Source: Dasypus novemcinctus (lineage: Eukaryota > Chordata > Mammalia > Cingulata > Dasypodidae). From it: a DNA stretch of 64,000 bases. The stretch lies in NCBI RefSeq assembly GCF_030445035.2, contig NC_080673.1, positions 192,243,216-192,307,215 of the forward strand. Reading direction: 5' to 3'. A program made the translations under genes and the position numbers. Positions 57,851 through 64,000 of the stretch are shown here, piece by piece. The stretch's first letter is position 1. Every line of letters begins with the position of its first letter. The notes below the pieces were generated by a model. It did not search any database, was not told where the DNA came from, and saw only the letters and a list, made by a program, of their open reading frames with translations.

Positions 57851-58599
57851 GGTGCTTGGGTGTGATGGGGAACCATTGCCTTATTACAGCAGTCAAGATG
57901 CATGATGTCTCAAAGGCAGTTTGATGGCGCTGCCAGCTTTCTTGGCTTGTACAAAGCCAATACAAAACATTCCTGAATGCCTGCCATAAGGGAAATCCAA
58001 CACAGACTGCTATTCTAAAACTCTGGTGAAAATGCATAAAGGTTAAACTCAGTGCTAAAACCACTGACATTTGAACAGCCTCAATGAGAAAGCAAAGTGC
58101 TTGCAGGAAACATTCATTTGAAGTTCTATGCTGAAAGTGTGAGCACCCACGGTAACGACTCTTAAAGAACCATATAGACTTGCTTGGGATTTGCATGGGT
58201 GGGGGGTTGGGTGTGGGTGGAAATGTTGTTCATTAAAATAACAACACACATATGTGAGGTCCTTCCAAACTGAAGGTTGCTGAAGCATAGCGAATGGAGG
58301 GTCAGGTTTAATTATCAATGCACCATAAACAATGCTCTTTGCTGGGTAAATTCTCTTTGCGTTGGAATAGTTGGAGCTGCTTGTTTTAACTTTGCTTCAG
58401 GAACAAACTGAAACCATACTGTCTGCAAGAATCCTCCCCAGACTCCCAGGCTAGGAGTTTTTCCTTCCCAGATCCTACCAAGAGTGACACACACTTTTCA
58501 TAGCATGACCTCAGCTTATTCCATCAATTTATTCAGGGGCTCCTTCTCCCCAACATTTTAAGTTTCCCCTACTTGCCTACTTTGCAGCAACACCTATCT
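57851..58599. other. Repeat-free block, possible conserved non-coding DNA
   Basis: I recognise no repeat at about 57880-58430. A G-rich run 'gggtggggggttgggtgtggg' lies near 58198-58218. Minus-strand frames of 143 and 87 codons overlap out of frame and show no domain. Constraint is possible but unproven. Confidence 0.3.
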
Positions 58600-59560
58600 C
58601 CCTGGTATCTCTAGGTACAGCCTTGCCCCTTCCTAATTCATCTGTCACTCTAGGCTCATAACAATGTCTGTGAAAAGCAAATTTGACCATGCCAGTTCTT
58701 TTAAAACCTGTCAAGATTTCCCTGTTTTTCCTTCTTCACATCAAGTCCAAACTCCTCATGTGATCTATTCTCCATTTACAGCTCACTCTCTGCCCTGCTC
58801 TGTCCCAGGGTTTGACCCTTGCATCCCTAGGATTCTCTTATCTTCTGACTCTTGGTTTTCTTTGACCAATGCATGGTACTGGCCAGAGATCTGAGGACAG
58901 AGAAGAGAGAGCTGAAGGCATGGCTTCCTCGGCTCCCTCTGCTTCAGTGTTGTGATCTAGCCACATCTATATCCCTTTCCAACAGCACCCACTTGGCCGC
59001 AAGTCTATTTACTTCTCCTTCCTCAGGGAAAGAAGTGGTACTGGCTTCTCCTGGTTGCTAGCATTTGGGTCCCTGGACATCCCTGTTAGTTCCCTTGACC
59101 CTGCTCTGGATATGAGCCCTTCAGTGTTTGCCAGAACTCCAACTGATGTACTGCCTCACCTGATGCAAAGGCCCTGCATATCTGGCCTCTATTTATCCTA
59201 TCTACCTTTTTCTCGATGCTCTCATCTTAGTTACCAGGGCATTTTCTGCTCCAGGCTTGGGGAACCACTTTTGGTTGCAAAGAAGATACTAGGCTCTCCC
59301 TTGCTCCTGCACCTTTAGCATGCTACTCTCCATAAATGAAATGACTTCCTCCCTGACTGGGAGTGCCTGCTTCCTCTTGTCTCAGGTCAGGCTGCCTCCT
59401 CTTCCAGGAAGCCTTCCCTGACTCACCAGAAATGAGCCATTCATCGTCCCTCTCAATCCTACAGAATCTGACACTCCTGCTTCACACTGAGAGCATGGCA
59501 ACTTCTGGGGTGGAAACTGGATATCTCATGCCTCTGTACCCCCAATGCCTACAATGGAGA
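58600..59560 (+). mobile_element. L2 LINE, long fragment
   Basis: 'atttgaccatgccagttc', 'acatcaagtccaaactcctc' and later 'cttccaggaagccttccctgac' and 'cctctgtacccccaatgcc' follow plus-strand L2 with gaps. The several 60-90-codon frames are relics of this. Confidence 0.6.
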
Positions 59561-60550
59561 CCACCATAATTATGTTGGTCAGCTTTTCACTTTTAGTCAG
59601 GTCAGGAAATACAGGACAAGAAGCCAGTAGGAGGGCTCTGATGAACAAGCAAAGATATAATTTCCTGCATAAAACCTCAGGCATAGTCACATTTTCCAGC
59701 CATAAAGAAAGAGGATGTAGAGCAGTATGTGTCTCAGCCTGAAAGGAGGCAAATGTCACCTTCTGCTGGCTGCCACACCTTCGCTCTAGTCTTTCTTTAA
59801 GGAAATCTTAATTAGAAAAGAAAAATAAAACAGGTCCATTTCTACCCCTTTCCCACTCTCCTACTGCCTCTAAGTAGAAATGGTCAGTCCATGAAATATT
59901 TTTGAAAGGGAACATAAAGTTGTTGCTCATCTGTTCATTTTTAAAATATTTTTATGGTGCTTATGGTGCTTATACCTTGGGAACTCTTAACACTTTAAGT
60001 GACATTTGGCCAAAACAAACAAATAAATGAACAAACAACCTAGCTCTACCTAAATATGTATTAGTATTCTCTGATCTTATAATTTTGTTGCAATAAAAAG
60101 AGATGTTTCTTACTGACTGTGTAAAATACAGATTTTTTCAAGCCATATTTTATTTAATTTATATATTATTTATCCTCTGACCATGTTAGAACCAATAGTG
60201 ATGGAAAGATGGTTAGACCTGATCCATACCTGGATGTGGTGTGTGATGAATTGGTCAGAAGGGTTTGCTCTCTAAATCGTCTTTCAGGATAACAGGAAGC
60301 CTTGGTTGGAAACACTTTCTCCAGGACTCTGAGGCCATAGGAGACTGTGCAGTCTTTCTTGTAAGGGCTTTCACACAGAGGATGTAAAGGTATTTAAAAG
60401 AATACTTTAGCAGGCTTCCAGTACTCCAAGAGGGCAAGAAACCCATTCTTCAGGCTATCAAAGACAGCTCTCTTAATGCTCAAGTTTAAGGAATTCTATC
60501 CCAAAGCATTAAAATCGAAGCCTCAGATGTGTTTAACCTTCGCTGCTGTT
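59561..60550. other. No feature recognised
   Basis: AT-rich in its middle part (about 59930-60180). No gene and no confident repeat are seen. Confidence 0.3.
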
Positions 60551-61225
60551 TCTTTCTTTAGTTAGACTTGATCTTCTCCATGAAGCTTTCTCTGACCATC
60601 TGAGCTTGGAGCAATTCCTCCCTTGTTTGCATCCATTATTGTCCTCCTTATAGGGCTTGTTGGTCTCTAATCAGTCACTGCTTTGTGGCCTCCCTCCCAT
60701 TGTTGTTTCAAATCACTGTTTAGATTCTGCATCGTTATTCCACTTTTATGGCCATTCTTTGGCTTTATTTCTCAGAGCGTGCTGCTACCTCCACCTGAAA
60801 TATTCTTCCCTCTTTCTCTCTCTTTTAACTTCAACTCATCCCTGAAAATCCACCGTAAATATCCCTCCCCTGTGAAAGCTTCACTATCTCCCCATCCATG
60901 TTAGGTTGCTCCTTCCTCTCTTACCCTGTAGCATTTCAGTTTTGTATGACCACATTTAAAATTACAATACACAAGATACTAATGCACGAAAAATTTGGAA
61001 AGTGTGGTCTTGGAACTGCTGCATTGGCTATATTCCCTTGAAAGTATTTACTCATTGCCCATCTCACCTACTGAATGCACATATCACTGCTGGTTTCCCT
61101 CTCTCTGGACAAAAATTCCTTGAGAGTAGGTTTTATGTTTCATGATTTTATTTCTGGAGCATATCACAATAACAGGCACCTAATAGATGTTCAACAAATG
61201 CTAAGTGGAAGAGTAAAAGAATGAA
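60551..61225 (+). mobile_element. L2 LINE with 3' end
   Basis: 'ctccatgaagctttctctgacc', 'gctacctccacctgaaatattc', then 'attccttgagagtaggttttatg' and 'acctaatagatgttcaacaaatg' give a long plus-strand L2 reaching its 3' end. Confidence 0.7.
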
Positions 61226-61306
61226 TGGATTTGATTCTATCTCAGGGAGAAAGCTGTTATATCCCTTTACCATTCTTGCTTTTTAATTTGATTTTTTAAA
61301 AGAAGG

Positions 61307-61746
61307 TGTATTAGTCAGGGTTCTCTGGGGTAAAAGGTACCTACAGGACATATTCTGTAAATAGTATGAGATTTTATAAAATTGTCTCATGCAACCATGG
61401 GGATGCACAAGTCCAAATCCATAGGGCAGGCTGCAAACCAGGGGCTCCAATGAAGGTCCTTGATGATTCCCCACGAGATGCTGGCTGTCTGATGTAGAAA
61501 TGGAAATTCTCTCTCTTAATGCTGAAGTCACTTCTTTTAAGGCCTTCAGCTGATTGGATGAGACATCACTCATTGCTGACTGCTATCTCCTCAGTTGATT
61601 GTAGAAGTAGCCAGCCATCTACACAATTAACGCACTGATGATTAAAATTCCTGAAATGCCCTTGTATTACAATTAGCCCAGTGCTTGCATGACCAAACAA
61701 CTGGGCACCATTACCTGGCCACGTTGACACATGAGCCTAACCATCA
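61307..61746 (-). mobile_element. Solo ERVL (MLT2-like) LTR
   Basis: A 440-bp reverse-oriented LTR from 'tgatggttaggctcatgtgt' (61746) to 'ccctgactaataca' (61307). It is related to the two proviral LTRs at 36978 and 43192. The 5-bp flanks 'gaagg' (61302-61306) and 'ggagg' (61747-61751) fit the ERVL target duplication with one mismatch. No internal sequence is present. Confidence 0.83.
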
Positions 61747-61749
61747 GGA

Positions 61750-62114
61750 GGACACTATGACTGTTCCCTAGAGAAGTCTCAGGTGTTTATAGAGCAGATT
61801 TACAAGTATTTTGCTCCAATAGAGGACTGAGGAAGGATGCTACTAGAGGGGTGTGTGTGTCTGTGTGTGTGTGTTGGGGGGAAGGTAAGCATTTGCTGTT
61901 ATGAATTGTATCCTACCCAGTGGATGCAGCAGTAGATAGGCCATTGGTTGCTACAAGAACCATTGTGGTTAAATATAAATGGGAGGTAATTGTAAGTGTC
62001 AAAAGAAGAATGATGGATGACAGATGTGATAAAACTAGCTTTCTTAAAGGAAAGGGGGAACTAAAAACACAGCAGAAAGCCAGGTGGGCATGCACACAAG
62101 ATTCTGGATAGCTG
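61750..62114. other. Unassigned, with a short (GT)n run
   Basis: A (GT)n-like run lies at about 61851-61875. No gene or named repeat is seen. Confidence 0.35.
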
Positions 62115-62215
62115 TGCTTGGATTAGAGCCCCAGGTACTCAGGTTACTGCATGGCCTTGGGCAAGTCACTGAACTTCCCTGGATAATTGCTATGAAATGA
62201 AGAGCAAGTACCAAA
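62115..62215 (+). mobile_element. MIR SINE, 5' part
   Basis: 'tgcatggccttgggcaagtcactgaacttccc' is the MIR core on the plus strand. Confidence 0.7.
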
Positions 62216-62284
62216 TGAATTTTGGTGTTTATTTCCAGGTTCAAAGCAAAGCCAGCTTGTTTGTGGGTGGTTTCAAAAGTAAGG

Positions 62285-62455
62285 CTTAACACAAAATACA
62301 ACTATAATTCACACTTACTAAGCACTATGCCAATTACTGTCACTTTAATTGTCATAAAACCTTATAAAGTGGTCAATATTATCTCCATTTTGAAGGTGAA
62401 GTAACTGAGGCATAGAACTTTCATTGTCCAGTATTACAGAAAGGCCTCGAAGACA
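62285..62455 (-). mobile_element. MIR SINE
   Basis: 'cacttactaagcactatgcc', 'attgtcataaaaccttataaag' and 'gaaggtgaagtaactgaggc' fit minus-strand MIR. Confidence 0.75.
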
Positions 62456-62599
62456 ATCAAATCCAAAGGTTTCCAAAGGTGAGCAGACAGGTCTCGGCAC
62501 CACTTACCTCAGGCCACCAGGACAATTTCATCTTGTCTGTTTCATTCATTCGTTCATTTGTTCATTTGCTCAACACATACATGTTTTCCATCCACTACA

Positions 62600-62815
62600 T
62601 TTTTTTTTTCTGAGGTATTGGGGACTGGGTAATGAACCCAGGACCCCATATGTGGGAAGTCAGTGCTCAACCACTGAGCCATATCAGCTCCCCTGAGATG
62701 GTTTTTACATTTGTTTTTGCTTGTTTGTTTCCATTTTCCTTAGGAGGCACCGGGAACCAAACCCAGGACCTCCCATGTGGGAAGCAGGCACTTAACCGTT
62801 TGCACAGCTGCTCCT
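62600..62815 (-). mobile_element. DAS-like SINE dimer
   Basis: There are two reverse-oriented tRNA-like units, about 62615-62692 ('ggtattggggactgggtaatgaaccc', 'ccactgagccatatcagctc') and about 62740-62815 ('caccgggaaccaaacccagg', 'gcacttaaccgtttgcacag'), joined by a T-rich linker. Target duplication is unclear. Confidence 0.75.
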
Positions 62816-62919
62816 TACTATGTATTTATCAGGGAACAAAATAAAATCCCTGCCCTCATGGAGCTGATGGAATAGTGGGAGAAGACAGGTAATAAACAGA
62901 AGAATAAATAAAATAGATT

Positions 62920-63337
62920 GGAAAGCGGACTTGGCCCAATGAATAAGGCATCCGTCTACCACATGGGAGGTCCGCGGTTCAAACCCCGGGCCTCCTTGAC
63001 CCGTGTGGAGCTGACCCATGCGCAGGGCTGATGCGCACAAGGAGCGCCATGCCACGAAGGGGTATCCCCGCACAGGGGAGCCCCAAGCGCAAGGAGCGCG
63101 CCCTGTAAGGAGAGCCGCCCAGTACGAAAGAAAGTGCAGCCTGCCCAAGAATGGTGCCACGCACAGGGAGAGCTGACACAACAAGATGATGCAACAGAAA
63201 GAAACACAGATTCCTGGTGCCGCTGATAAGGATAGAAGCGGTCACAAAAGAACACACAGCAAATGGACACAGAGAGCAGACAACTGGGGGAGGGGGGGAA
63301 GGGGACAGAAATAAATAAAAAATAAATCTTTCAAAAA
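62920..63337 (+). mobile_element. DAS-III-type SINE, full length
   Basis: The head 'ggaaagcggacttggcccaat' carries the B box 'cggttcaaaccccgggcc', the best-preserved of the seven copies, then the GC-rich body and the tail 'aaataaataaaaaataaatc'. The exact 17-bp duplication 'aataaataaaatagatt' lies at 62903-62919 and 63338-63354. The exact duplication and intact box suggest a young copy. Confidence 0.96.
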
Positions 63338-64000
63338 AATAAATAAAATAGATTATGTCATACAGTAAGCAGTGCCCTGAAGGCCAATGAATCATGGGAA
63401 AGTGGGCTGTGTGAAAAGGAGCTGTTGCTCCTGCAGTTGTAAGAGCGAAGCCAGGCAAGGGCCTGCTAAGAAGGCAGCATGTCAGCATGGCTTGGAGATG
63501 GTGAGGGAGTGTGCCATGCAGACATCTGGGGAAGAGCATGCCAGCAGAGGGAGCAGAGAGGCGGGAGGCAAGAAGGCATGAGGGAGCGAGGAAGCAGGAA
63601 AAGAGGCATCACAGGTATAACAGGGCAAGTAGGAGGCAGTGTTCTGTCCATGAGGATTCTGCATATTTCAGTTACTTAAAAATGCCTGAAAGACATGATT
63701 CTAAAGGCATCTAAGGGATTCTGCAATGGACATGGAGAAGAATAAGCCCCTACTTCCAAGGAGCTTAGTGTCCTCAAGGAAATAGGCATATATAAGGGTA
63801 GCCACAATGCAGGAAAAGATATGAACTGAGTTATGAACAGAATGCAGTGGGAGTTCAGAGCATTCCAGACTGAGTAAGAAGGTGTTGGGAAGCAGAGGGG
63901 AAAAGCTGGGCAGGGGTGAGATTTTGAAGGACCCTGGATGTCTTTTCAAGGAATTGAGACATTCCTCCCATTCTCAACTATTGGCCTTCATTTGGAACCA

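Larger units (their letters stand above)
62540..63960 (-). mobile_element. L2-like LINE split by two SINEs
   Basis: 'cattcgttcatttgttcatttgctcaacac' opens a reverse L2-like 3' end. It resumes after the first SINE with 'aaaatccctgccctcatggag' and 'agacaggtaataaacag'. It continues after the second SINE with 'gaagagcatgccagcagaggg' and, near 63820-63960, with 'gagttcagagcattcc' and 'gggtgagattttgaaggacc'. A long old element is the simplest reading. Confidence 0.55.

Noticed and set aside
57765-58318. 143-codon and 87-codon minus-strand frames
   Set aside because: They overlap in different frames, lack a domain and do not show an exon-like context. Kept only as a non-coding block of interest.
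62792-63539. 186-codon and 130-codon minus-strand frames
   Set aside because: They run across the DAS-III SINE at 62920-63337 and its flanks. Similar peptides appear at 9562, 30435, 41079 and 50205, always over a SINE.

Overview
This is a stretch of mammalian nuclear DNA with no intact protein-coding gene that I can see. It most likely comes from a xenarthran, and the nine-banded armadillo (Dasypus) is the best fit. The strongest clue is a set of seven copies of a ~420-bp, GC-rich, tRNA-headed SINE that matches my memory of the armadillo DAS-III family. Each copy has recognisable target-site duplications (TSDs). Shorter DAS-like dimers and trimers, L1 3' ends that finish in a shared 'aaacccacaacttctttaataaag'-type tail, and mammalian-wide MIR, L2, MER20, MER5, MaLR and ERVL elements agree with this. 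The window is probably intergenic or deep intronic. All open frames are short, and the longest come from SINEs, microsatellites or decayed ERV and L1 frames.

Layout. 1-3840: old minus-strand L1s, the younger one internally deleted and split by an LTR. 5518-6562: a full-length processed retrocopy of cofilin-1 (CFL1), minus strand, broken. 8020-16120: plus-strand L1 fragments, a clean class I solo LTR (8996-9476), two DAS-III SINEs, a DAS-like trimer and a GATA microsatellite. 16.2-22.7 kb: mostly old or unrecognised DNA with MIRs. 22706-31676: one nearly full-length minus-strand L1, opened up by a second, plus-strand L1 (24244-26291, with matching TSDs) and by two DAS-III SINEs. 31.7-36.9 kb: L2, MIR and single-copy-looking sequence.

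36978-43629: a decayed minus-strand ERV-L provirus. It has two LTRs, a primer-binding-site-like sequence, and gag-position, RT, RNase H, integrase and dUTPase-like remnants, and carries a DAS-III insertion. 44.5-48.4 kb: MER20, a young 5'-truncated L1 that landed at the edge of a MER5 copy, and nested LTRs. 49.9-53.6 kb: L2, DAS-III, MIRs and an LTR-like unit with a duplicated TATA-containing segment. 55.2-57.6 kb: a local direct duplication, then an L1 that moved as an internally deleted unit (5' UTR plus part of ORF1 joined to the 3' end). 57.6-64.0 kb: L2 blocks, a solo ERVL LTR, and an L2 split by two SINEs.

Nothing here works together as a pathway. The content is an archaeological stack of retroelements whose nesting gives relative ages. 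The most useful observations are the nested insertions with readable TSDs, the tandem L1 3' ends, the internally deleted but mobilised L1, the ERV-L remnant, and a few repeat-free blocks that may be conserved non-coding sequence. Family names are from memory of consensus sequences, and no database search was run.
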